From Nitrospira sp. (GTDB lineage: Bacteria; Nitrospirota; Thermodesulfovibrionia; Thermodesulfovibrionales; SM23-35), in NCBI GenBank assembly GCA_016873615.1, contig VGWX01000008.1, positions 1 to 47,264 of the forward strand: a stretch of DNA of 47,264 nt, in the 5' to 3' direction. Position numbers and translations under genes: made by a program. Below, in pieces: positions 40,511 to 47,264 of the stretch. Position 1 is the stretch's first letter. The number at the start of each line of letters is the position of its first letter. The notes below the pieces were generated by a model, which was not told the DNA's origin, made no database searches, and saw only the letters and a list, made by a program, of their open reading frames with translations.

Positions 40511-40568
40511 CCCTTGATTTCACTGGTGGCGGGAAGAGGATTTGAACCTCTGACCTTCGGGTTATGAG
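40511..40568 (-). repeat. Displaced 3' part of tRNA-fMet: left attachment-site repeat of an island
   Basis: These 58 bp match 44161-44218 with only two mismatches (40521 and 40534). They comprise 13 bp beyond the CCA end and the tRNA's 3' 45 nt up to the anticodon loop (GTTATGAG), where similarity stops sharply. A 5' half is absent, so no tRNA can be made here. Recombination in the anticodon loop with repeat duplication is the usual result of tyrosine integrase insertion. Confidence 0.85.
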
Positions 40569-40857
40569 AATTTTTTAGGCAATTTTTATAAGTGGGCTTC
40601 CTACCTACATATTGCAATATAGGCTATAATTATCAATAAGTTAAATGATTCTATTGTTTAAGGTATTTTCTGCCATTTAAGACCTTTAGGATATTTTTGG
40701 TTACAATTTGGTTACAATTTCATATAACAATAACTTCCTGAAATGTTGTATTGCAGGTAAAGATTCAAACATCATCATTTCGAATAAAAATCGACAAAGA
40801 GATAGCTTTCAATGATTTCAATTGCCAGCTTAGCCTTATCAGAGTATAATTAACGAA
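40569..40857. other. Left end of the island, with tandem TTGGTTACAAT repeats
   Basis: This AT-rich non-coding stretch carries two immediate copies of TTGGTTACAAT (40697-40707 and 40708-40718). Short tandem repeats at this place, inside an island and near its attachment repeat, resemble integrase arm-binding sites, but no integrase gene is present. No other feature was recognised. Confidence 0.4.
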
Positions 40858-41181
40858 ATGAATAACGAAGATAAAGAAGAACGCAGGAAATACGAAAGAT
40901 TCCTTTTTAGAGAAGACATCCTGATAGACGGCACAAGAATGTGTACGAGTATGGATATAAGCGAAATTGGTCTTTATATTTCCACAATGCAATCTTATGA
41001 AAATAATAGTGTAATTGATATAACTATTCCTTTTAAGGGAGACAAGTTAACGGTTAAAGCACGAGTCCGGCATTGTCAACCAGGAATCGGGATGGGTTTT
41101 ATGTTCGTTGACTTAAACCCTGAGCAGAGAGCTAAAATTAAGGAATTAATCGAAAGTATAACAAAAAAACCTGCCCAATAA
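40858..41181 (+). CDS. PilZ-domain c-di-GMP-binding protein
   Basis: A 107-residue single PilZ domain. RRKYERF near the N-terminus gives the RxxxR motif, and DISEIGLYI gives the D/NxSxxG motif, the two c-di-GMP-binding elements, followed by beta strands IDITIPFKGDKLTVKARV. Stand-alone PilZ proteins act as c-di-GMP receptors controlling motility, pili or polysaccharide. It is one of two clear genes on the tRNA island. AT-rich codon use contrasts with the cdaA operon to the right. Confidence 0.9.
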   Translation: MNNEDKEERRKYERFLFREDILIDGTRMCTSMDISEIGLYISTMQSYENNSVIDITIPFKGDKLTVKARVRHCQPGIGMGFMFVDLNPEQRAKIKELIESITKKPAQ

Positions 41182-41560
41182 GATTCCAGCCCCTATGATT
41201 GTAAGTGAGAGTTTGGAAAAGGCCCCGTTTCTTGCAGGGCGAAAGATGCACAGCATTCCAAAGAGGCCTGAAGAGAAAAGCATCCTTCCTGGAGTCAACG
41301 CGCAAAGAAGTCGACCCAGAGCACCACAGTTCCGAATAGAAATGTGCACATCCAACAGTGACTGAATCCTGCGAAATACAACATGACAATTATGAATGTT
41401 CAATCTTGACGTGAAATCAAGCATTTCAAGCTAAATCAATGAGAATAAATCTTTAACTCCTACGAAGGTAGATGTATTGACCTCACCTGAAGAAAATAAT
41501 AAAATATAAAATAAAACTATATATATAGAAAGAAATTATTATAGTTATAGGGAAAAAGCG
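41182..41560. other. Intergenic region on the island
   Basis: No well supported gene. A minus-strand frame (41146-41424) includes a hydrophobic stretch (LTIIGAGILLGRFF) and looks faintly like a small membrane protein, but it overlaps the PilZ gene end and has no ribosome site. The final 100 bp before 41561 are very AT-rich and probably hold the promoter of the MEDS-PAS gene. Confidence 0.35.
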
Positions 41561-43789
41561 ATGCTAAGAACGACAGGCATACATATCGTTCCAGATGTTC
41601 CGTGGGGAACGCATATTTGTCAATTTTATCAGAATAAGAAAGATTTAATAGATATTCTTGTTCCTTACTGTAAGGCAGGATTGGAAAGTAACGAGTTCTG
41701 CATGTGGATTACTTCAGCGCCTCTGTACAAGAAAGAAATCGAGACTTCAATGAGAAAAGTGTTGCCAGATCTTGATGACTATTTTATGAAAGGCCAGATC
41801 GAAATCATAGCTCACACAAAGTGGTATCTCCGTAACGGTATTTTCGATCCAAAAAAAGTTTTGAATAGCTGGCTTGATAAGTTAGAGAATGCTCTCTCTG
41901 CAGGGTATGACGGCATGAGAGTAACTGGGAATGTATCATGGTTAAGAAAGAAATACTGGGAGAAATATATCGATTACGAACAGGAGATCAATAATATAAT
42001 CAGCAAATACAAGTTGATAGCAATTTGTAGTGTCCCGCTGAATACATTATCCCAAACTGAAGTTATCGATGTTGTGTTTAGGCATGGGTATGCCCTTTTT
42101 AAGCATAGAGGTAAATGGTCTCTGATTCAGGACACCCAGCGTAAGAAGATCACTGAGGAACTACAAAAGAGCGCAGATAGGTTAAAACTGATTGCATCAA
42201 GGGGTGTTGATTTTATCTTTCAGCTTAACACACAGGGAAACTTAATCTATCGTTCACCGTCTATTGAAAGATATGGGTATTCTCTTGAAGAAATAATAGG
42301 GACGGATTTTTCAGATTATGTTTTACCAGCAAATCTTCCAAAGGCAAGAGAGGCATTTCAAAGGACGCTTTCGGGAGAAACTGTAGAATTGCTTGAATTT
42401 CAAATGTTACGCAAGGATCGAACACCTTTTTACACGGAAGTTAATTTGACGCCTATCTTCGAAAAAGGAGTGGTTATAGGTGTTCAGGGGATAGCGAGGG
42501 ATATCACCGAGAGAAAACAGACAGAAGAAAAACTAAGGGAATCAGAGGAAAAATACAGATCTATTTTTGATAATACGGGAACTGCCACAGTCATTATAGA
42601 AGAAGATACAACGATCGCTTTAATAAACACGGAAGGTGAAAAACTTACCGGCTATACAAAGGAAGAAATAGAAGGTAAGAAGAGCTGGACAGAAATTATG
42701 GCGAGAGAAGAGTTGGAGAGGTTGAAAGAGTATCACCGCATGAGAAGAATCAATCCTGATCTTGTTCCGAGGAACTATGAGACCATTTTAATGGATAAAA
42801 ACGGGGATATAAGAAATGTTCTCGTGACGGCTGGTATGATTCCGGGAACGAAAAAAAGTATAGCTTCTCTTTTAGATATAACTGAGCGAAAACGGGTAAG
42901 GGAAGCTCTATTAAAAGCCGAACGCAAATATCGTGAATTATATGAAAATCTTAGAGACGGGATAGTTTCTGTAGATATGAATGGTAATATTATTGAATTC
43001 AATGATGCATTTCAAGCCATGCTTGGATATGAAAAAGATGAGATTAATAAACTTACATACAAAGACATTACTCCCCGGAAATGGCATCATATTGAAGAAA
43101 ATATTCTCAAAGAGCAAGTATTTGAAAGAGGATATTCTTTCCTCTATGAAAAGGAATATATCAGAAAAGATGGAACTATATCCCCTGTTGAATTAAGAAC
43201 TTATCTCATCAAAGATGAAAACGGCGATCCCACAGGCGTATGGGCTTCTGTGAGGGACATTACTAAACGGAGAAAAGCTGAAAAAGGATTGAAAGAAAGC
43301 GAAGAACAATACCGGACATTAGTCGAGAATGTGAACATCGGTATTTATAGAAATACGGGTGGCCCTCATGGGCGCTTTATTCAAGCAAACCCTGCTATGG
43401 CTAAGATATTCGGTTATGATTCTGTTCAAGAGTTCATGGAGATTAGTGCGTCAGACCATTATCAAGATACAGCAGATCGAGAGCGCTTTGTCGAGGAAAT
43501 TACAAAGCAAGGCTTTGTGAAAAATAAAGAATTGAAACTAAAGAAAAAAGATGGAACGGCAATATGGATTTCGGTAACTGCTCAAGCTCATTTTGAAAAT
43601 GGAGATCTGAAATGGATTGACGGAGTAGTTGAGGATATAACAGATCGAAAACATGCAGAAAAAGAGATTAAAAAGAAGGTTAAGGAACTTGAAGATTTCT
43701 ATGAAATGGCTGTTGGTAGAGAATTAAGGATCAAGGAACTGAAAGAGAAAGTAGAAGAATTAGAAGAAAAGTTCGCCAAGCTCAAATAG
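41561..43789 (+). CDS. MEDS-domain multi-PAS sensory protein without kinase domain
   Basis: The 742-residue soluble protein starts with a MEDS domain (about 8-200: HICQFYQNKKDLIDILVPY, CMWITSAPLY, GYDGMRVTGNVSWLRKKYW), known from methanogen and methylotroph sensors. Four PAS domains follow (about 205-325, 330-450, 455-575, 580-705), joined by DITERK-type linkers. A terminal coiled coil, VKELEDFYEMAVGREL then KEKVEELEEKF, ends the protein. No histidine kinase, GGDEF or receiver domain is present, so output must be through a partner. The second PAS closely resembles that of the pseudogene at 5855. It lies on the tRNA-fMet island with the PilZ gene. Confidence 0.9.
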   Translation: MLRTTGIHIVPDVPWGTHICQFYQNKKDLIDILVPYCKAGLESNEFCMWITSAPLYKKEIETSMRKVLPDLDDYFMKGQIEIIAHTKWYLRNGIFDPKKVLNSWLDKLENALSAGYDGMRVTGNVSWLRKKYWEKYIDYEQEINNIISKYKLIAICSVPLNTLSQTEVIDVVFRHGYALFKHRGKWSLIQDTQRKKITEELQKSADRLKLIASRGVDFIFQLNTQGNLIYRSPSIERYGYSLEEIIGTDFSDYVLPANLPKAREAFQRTLSGETVELLEFQMLRKDRTPFYTEVNLTPIFEKGVVIGVQGIARDITERKQTEEKLRESEEKYRSIFDNTGTATVIIEEDTTIALINTEGEKLTGYTKEEIEGKKSWTEIMAREELERLKEYHRMRRINPDLVPRNYETILMDKNGDIRNVLVTAGMIPGTKKSIASLLDITERKRVREALLKAERKYRELYENLRDGIVSVDMNGNIIEFNDAFQAMLGYEKDEINKLTYKDITPRKWHHIEENILKEQVFERGYSFLYEKEYIRKDGTISPVELRTYLIKDENGDPTGVWASVRDITKRRKAEKGLKESEEQYRTLVENVNIGIYRNTGGPHGRFIQANPAMAKIFGYDSVQEFMEISASDHYQDTADRERFVEEITKQGFVKNKELKLKKKDGTAIWISVTAQAHFENGDLKWIDGVVEDITDRKHAEKEIKKKVKELEDFYEMAVGRELRIKELKEKVEELEEKFAKLK

Positions 43790-44128
43790 ATTAATGAGAA
43801 AAAATAAAAACAAATTATTCGATTTTAAACTCTAAAAGCTACTGTAATTTGGATGTTCCTATCACCTGATTTGATCATTTTTATTCGAAATCCGCACTCA
43901 ATTGAGAAAATACGATTTGCACACTTGATGAATTATGTGGAGCTGCACATAACATGAAGGAAGTGATAAACCCTCTATATACCGGAAAACGTTTGCTCGT
44001 AGGTGAAGTCCTTATTTCATCCCCTCAGTTTATACACAAGGTTTATATTGTCTGATGATATGAGCATATCTCATTTGTATATTTCTACTGTTCAGTTTTA
44101 AGTCTGGGGTAGCTATAGGGTATCTAAA
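43790..44128. other. Right part of the island, non-coding
   Basis: About 340 bp without a recognisable gene, ribosome site or repeat. It separates the MEDS-PAS gene from the tRNA terminator. A decayed integrase could have stood here, but I see no remaining motif. Confidence 0.4.
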
Positions 44129-44160
44129 ATAAAAAAAGGTTTAACCTTATTTTGGCTAAA

Positions 44161-44162
<2 letters not shown>
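44129..44162 (-). terminator. Rho-independent terminator of tRNA-fMet
   Basis: On the minus strand GGTTTAGCC pairs with GGTTAAACC (9-bp stem with one weak pair, 7-nt loop) and is followed by TTTTTTTATT. It lies 11 nt beyond the CCA end of the tRNA and overlaps the attachment repeat by 2 bp. Confidence 0.75.
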
Positions 44163-44250
<88 letters not shown>

Positions 44251-44262
44251 ATAGAGTATTAA

Positions 44263-44291
44263 CAATAACTTATCAACAGTTTGTTTGTCAA
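44263..44291 (-). promoter_or_regulatory. Probable promoter of tRNA-fMet
   Basis: On the minus strand a consensus -35 TTGACA (44291 to 44286) is followed after 17 bp by TTATTG (44268 to 44263), placing the transcription start about 6 bp before the tRNA 5' end. The -10 box is a weak match. Confidence 0.5.
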
Positions 44292-44363
44292 ACTTCCGCA
44301 ATCGTTATGCATTACATGACTGCATGTATGGTATCATATTAAGCTGAAGGCAGGATTTTAAGA

Positions 44364-45125
44364 ATGGAGATGCTCAGACAAATACGGTGGCAGGATTTTG
44401 TTGACGTTATCCTCATGTCAATCATCCTTTATCGCCTTCTTCTTATCATAAAAGGCACAAAAGCTGCGCGTATGCTTATGGGGCTCGGTGTCCTGCTGCT
44501 GGCATCGCTGCTTTCACAGTATTTTGAACTGTATACGGTAGACTGGTTAATACAGAGCTTCTGGGCGCAGATCGTTATAGCAATTATCATCCTTTTCCAG
44601 CCTGAGATCAGAAGGGCGCTTGCACAGATGGGTGAAACACAGCTGTTTCAGACGCTTACATCGGCTGAAGAACTGAAGTCGCTCGATGAAATTGTCAGGG
44701 CGACCATCTCCCTCGCAAACAAAAAGGTAGGCGCTCTGATCGCAATAGAAAGGGATACAAGCCTGAAGGACTTTGTTGAGATCGGCACAACATTGGACGC
44801 TAAGGTGTCAAAAGAAGTCCTGCTCAGCATTTTTCATCCAACATCTCCGATTCATGACGGCGCAGTCGTAATAAAGGGCAACAGGATTGTTGCTGCCGGA
44901 TGTTTTTTGCCGATAACGATGAGTTCAGACATCAGCAAGGCACTGGGAACAAGGCACCGTGCAGGCATGGGGTTGTCGGAAGAAACAGATGCGGTTGTGA
45001 TCATTGTGTCGGAAGAGACAGGCGCGATATCAACGGCTATTAAGGGTAAGTTTGAAACGCATATCGATATGGGAACTCTCAGAAATGTCCTGAATGATCT
45101 GTTTACGGCAAAAGGAAAGAAATGA
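44364..45125 (+). CDS. cdaA: CdaA-type diadenylate cyclase
   Basis: The 253-residue protein has three N-terminal transmembrane helices (about 11-30, 34-52, 63-79) and a DAC domain with HDGAVVI (DGA at 165-167) and GTRHRAG (RHR at 197-199), the catalytic motifs. It makes c-di-AMP from two ATP. The gene overlaps cdaR by 4 bp (ATGA) in the conserved cdaA-cdaR-glmM order, in which c-di-AMP synthesis is linked to cell-wall precursor supply and osmotic control. Confidence 0.95.
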   Translation: MEMLRQIRWQDFVDVILMSIILYRLLLIIKGTKAARMLMGLGVLLLASLLSQYFELYTVDWLIQSFWAQIVIAIIILFQPEIRRALAQMGETQLFQTLTSAEELKSLDEIVRATISLANKKVGALIAIERDTSLKDFVEIGTTLDAKVSKEVLLSIFHPTSPIHDGAVVIKGNRIVAAGCFLPITMSSDISKALGTRHRAGMGLSEETDAVVIIVSEETGAISTAIKGKFETHIDMGTLRNVLNDLFTAKGKK

Positions 45126-45769
45126 AGAAATTATTTTTTGAAAATCTTGGACTTAAGATAGCAGCTGTCCTGTTGTCTGCAGTTTTATGGATTTTTGTTA
45201 CTTCCCGGGGACAGTCGGAGATATCTCTTGATGCGCCTCTTGAGTTCAGGAATATGCCGGCGGGGCTCGAGATAGTTAATCATGGCATAAAAACAATAGA
45301 CCTCAATATCAAGGGGCAGGAAAGACTCATTAAGAATGTTAAAGCAGCAGATATCAGGGTCTATGTGGATCTCAGCAAAGCCAGGAAAGGGGAGGGTGTA
45401 TATTACATCGACAGGAAGGAAATAAAGCTTCCCCATACATTTACGGTTACCAATATAAATCCTTCGAGCATAAAAGTAACAATTGAAGAAACCATATCAA
45501 AAACTGTAAAGGTATTGCCTATGGTTATTGGTGAACCTAAAAAAGGTTATTTTGTTAAATCCGTTGATGTGTCGCCGCAGTATGTGGTAATCGAAGGAGT
45601 ACGGTCAGAGATTATAAAGATCGGTAATGTAAAAACCGAGCCGATTGATATTTCTGGTTTCAATGAATCATTTTCACAGGATCTGAAGATTGACTTAACC
45701 GGCAGGAATGTCAGATCAAAGATAAACGATGTTATTGTTAAGGTTGTAATTGGACCGAGAGGAAAATGA
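45122..45769 (+). CDS. cdaR: CdaR / YbbR-domain regulator of diadenylate cyclase
   Basis: A 215-residue protein with one N-terminal membrane helix (LGLKIAAVLLSAVLWIFVTS) and two YbbR domains (about 35-112 and 120-210: LEFRNMPAGLEIV, INPSSIKVTIEE, VDVSPQYVVIEGVRSEI). Typical YbbR proteins of Firmicutes have four repeats, so this is a short form. CdaR binds CdaA on the outer side of the membrane and modulates its activity. It overlaps both neighbours by 4 bp. Confidence 0.92.
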   Translation: MKKLFFENLGLKIAAVLLSAVLWIFVTSRGQSEISLDAPLEFRNMPAGLEIVNHGIKTIDLNIKGQERLIKNVKAADIRVYVDLSKARKGEGVYYIDRKEIKLPHTFTVTNINPSSIKVTIEETISKTVKVLPMVIGEPKKGYFVKSVDVSPQYVVIEGVRSEIIKIGNVKTEPIDISGFNESFSQDLKIDLTGRNVRSKINDVIVKVVIGPRGK

Positions 45770-47112
45770 AACTCTTTGGAACAGATGGTATAAGAGGAAC
45801 TGTAAACGAGCATCCCATGACACCCGAGACGGTCCTGAGAATCGGTATGGCTGCAGCCTCTCTCCTCAGGGAAAAACACGGAAGAAACATGATATTGATC
45901 GGCAAGGACACACGATTGTCAGGCTATATCATAGAGAGCGCGCTCACGTCAGGGATATGTTCTATGGGCATGAATGTCACACTTGTCGGCCCTATCCCGA
46001 CTCCCGGGGTTGCATACCTAATCAGGACATTACGACTGGATGCAGGGATTGTCATATCAGCTTCACATAATCCTTTTGAAGATAACGGTATAAAGTTCTT
46101 CTCGTCTGAAGGCTACAAACTCTCTGATGAACTCGAAAGGAAGATTGAGGGGCTTGTGAAAGAAGACGGTCTTTTGAAAAACAGGCCCCAGGGTTCAGAG
46201 ATAGGCAAGGCATACAGGCTTGATGATGCGACAGGACGTTATATTGAATATATCAAATCAACAATACCGAGGGGGGTAACCTTCGAGGGAATGAAGATCG
46301 TGGTTGATTGTGCAAACGGCGCTGCATATAAGACAACCCCATGGCTGTTCCGTGAATTAGGGGCAAATGTGATATCAATGAACGACAAGCCCGACGGCAT
46401 GAACATAAACGCAGGATCCGGTTCACTGCATATGGAAGCGCTGCAGAAGGCTGTTAAACTCCATAAGGCAGACGTCGGAATAGCGCACGACGGAGATGCT
46501 GACAGGGCAATCTTCTGCGATGAAAAAGGCCGGATTGTCGATGGCGACAAGATCATGGGGATGTGGGCAGTAGAGCTGAAGAGGGAGAGGATGCTGAAAA
46601 AAAATACGGTTGTTGCAACGGTAATGAGCAATTTCGGTCTTGAGAAATTTCTTGCAATGAACGGCATTAAACTCATAAGAACAAAAGTAGGGGATAGATA
46701 TGTCGTTGAAAAGATGTCTCATGGCGGATACAACCTTGGGGGAGAACAATCAGGGCATATCATTTTCCTTGACCATAATACAACGGGTGACGGGCCTCTT
46801 ACAGCCCTGCAGGTTCTGTATCTGATGAAGAAAAGGGATGCTGCTTTGTCAAAGCTTTCGCAGGGGATACAACTATACCCTCAGATACTGACGAATGTCA
46901 GAGTTAAGCATAAGCACGATATTAAAGCTATACCTGAAATTGAAGATGCGATATTATCAGCGGAGAAAAAACTCGCCGGAAAGGGGAGGGTGCTCGTCAG
47001 AGCGTCAGGCACTGAACCGAAGATCAGGGTTATGATCGAAGGTGAGGATATGAAGCTTGTTAAAAGACTTGGTAATGATATAGCAAAGGTTATTCAAAAG
47101 AAGATGACCTGA
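45766..47112 (+). CDS. glmM: Phosphoglucosamine mutase
   Basis: GlmM converts glucosamine-6-phosphate to glucosamine-1-phosphate for UDP-GlcNAc synthesis. The 448-residue protein shows FGTDGIRG at 4-11, the phosphoserine site ISASHNP (Ser100), the Mg site DGDADR at 242-247, the sugar-binding GGEQSGH and the phosphate-binding RASGTEPKIRVM near the C-terminus. It completes the cdaA-cdaR-glmM operon. Its TGA overlaps the ATG of the next gene by one base. Confidence 0.97.
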   Translation: MKLFGTDGIRGTVNEHPMTPETVLRIGMAAASLLREKHGRNMILIGKDTRLSGYIIESALTSGICSMGMNVTLVGPIPTPGVAYLIRTLRLDAGIVISASHNPFEDNGIKFFSSEGYKLSDELERKIEGLVKEDGLLKNRPQGSEIGKAYRLDDATGRYIEYIKSTIPRGVTFEGMKIVVDCANGAAYKTTPWLFRELGANVISMNDKPDGMNINAGSGSLHMEALQKAVKLHKADVGIAHDGDADRAIFCDEKGRIVDGDKIMGMWAVELKRERMLKKNTVVATVMSNFGLEKFLAMNGIKLIRTKVGDRYVVEKMSHGGYNLGGEQSGHIIFLDHNTTGDGPLTALQVLYLMKKRDAALSKLSQGIQLYPQILTNVRVKHKHDIKAIPEIEDAILSAEKKLAGKGRVLVRASGTEPKIRVMIEGEDMKLVKRLGNDIAKVIQKKMT

Positions 47113-47264
47113 TGCATTTCTTTGTCTCATTCCTTATTGGAGTAGTCTTTTTTTACTTATTCCACTATTTCCCTTTTTCCACTGTTATTGTTTCTTTAAC
47201 CTCTGCCGTATATCTGACCGCAAAGAAAAAATACTCCCTGATTTTTGTAGTTTTATTAGGGATA
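47112..47264 (+). CDS. Membrane protein, N-terminal part (cut by window edge)
   Basis: The frame from ATG 47112 reads MHFFVSFLIGVVFFYLFHYF and continues hydrophobic through two or three membrane segments to the window end with no stop. It is coupled to glmM by a one-base overlap. An N-terminal ComEC-like DNA-uptake channel would fit such a hydrophobic start, but 51 residues are too few to decide. Confidence 0.65.
   Translation, partial: MHFFVSFLIGVVFFYLFHYFPFSTVIVSLTSAVYLTAKKKYSLIFVVLLGI

Noticed and set aside
40511-40568. Second functional tRNA-Met gene
   Set aside because: Only the 3' 45 nt are present; the 5' half is replaced by unrelated AT-rich sequence.
41146-41424. Minus-strand 92-residue frame with a hydrophobic end
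   Set aside because: It overlaps the PilZ gene, has no ribosome site, and a second minus frame of similar length overlaps it; support is too weak for a gene.
40569-44160. Prophage or complete integrative element
   Set aside because: Apart from the attachment repeats and possible arm sites, no integrase, replication, structural or transfer genes were seen.

Overview
The window comes from a Gram-negative (diderm) bacterium of moderate GC content. The signs are an LpxL/HtrB-type lipid acyltransferase, MlaC and MlaA outer-membrane lipid-trafficking proteins, type IV pilus/type II secretion ATPases, and a CdaA-CdaR-GlmM operon. The gene mixture and the abundant CCCCTC/GAGGGG intergenic hairpins recall Nitrospirota or Desulfobacterota-like lineages. 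No rRNA or clear taxonomic marker is present, so this is only an impression.

Layout. 1-3160 (minus): tail of a pilus/secretion operon (GspE/PilB ATPase, GspF/PilC, truncated pseudopilin). 3266-8458 (minus): an accessory stretch with a Fic protein, a 345-bp inverted-repeat element, an AbiEii-type toxin with a small partner, a frameshifted REC-PAS-PAS pseudogene and the first of four AAA/DUF4143 ATPases. 8754-10320: a NYN/YacP gene lacking any normal start codon, a PAP2 phosphatase and a 60-aa beta-grasp-like protein. 10360-12553: a decayed DUF559 gene with a duplicated leader, and a secreted 5'-nucleotidase. 12742-15460 (minus): larC-larE-larB for the nickel-pincer cofactor, with no larA in view. 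15726-17552: TypA/BipA. 17858-19024: second DUF4143 ATPase.

19226-29184 (minus) is the most interesting block. It is a dedicated type II fatty-acid/polyketide assembly line with four ketosynthase-fold proteins (one lacking the active-site Cys, like a chain-length factor), two FabZ-like dehydratases, a FabG, a FabL-like reductase, its own AcpS, an acyl carrier protein fused to a C-terminal zinc ribbon, and an LpxL-like acyltransferase. Divergently transcribed next to it are MlaC, an MlaA fused to a SPOR domain, and an EF-hand protein. The arrangement suggests synthesis and envelope delivery of an unusual lipid acyl chain. The product cannot be read from sequence.

31867-37501: a 50-aa zinc-finger-like protein, DinG helicase, two inverted-repeat elements, and PilT with a DUF4388/GAF regulator. 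37740-40487: two more DUF4143 ATPases. 40511-44250: a 3.65-kb island (PilZ and MEDS-PAS proteins) bounded by a 58-bp direct repeat made of the 3' part of the initiator tRNA-Met gene, the classic footprint of tRNA-targeted integration. A third, degraded tRNA-like fragment lies at about 38971. 44364-47264 (plus): cdaA-cdaR-glmM and the start of a membrane protein.
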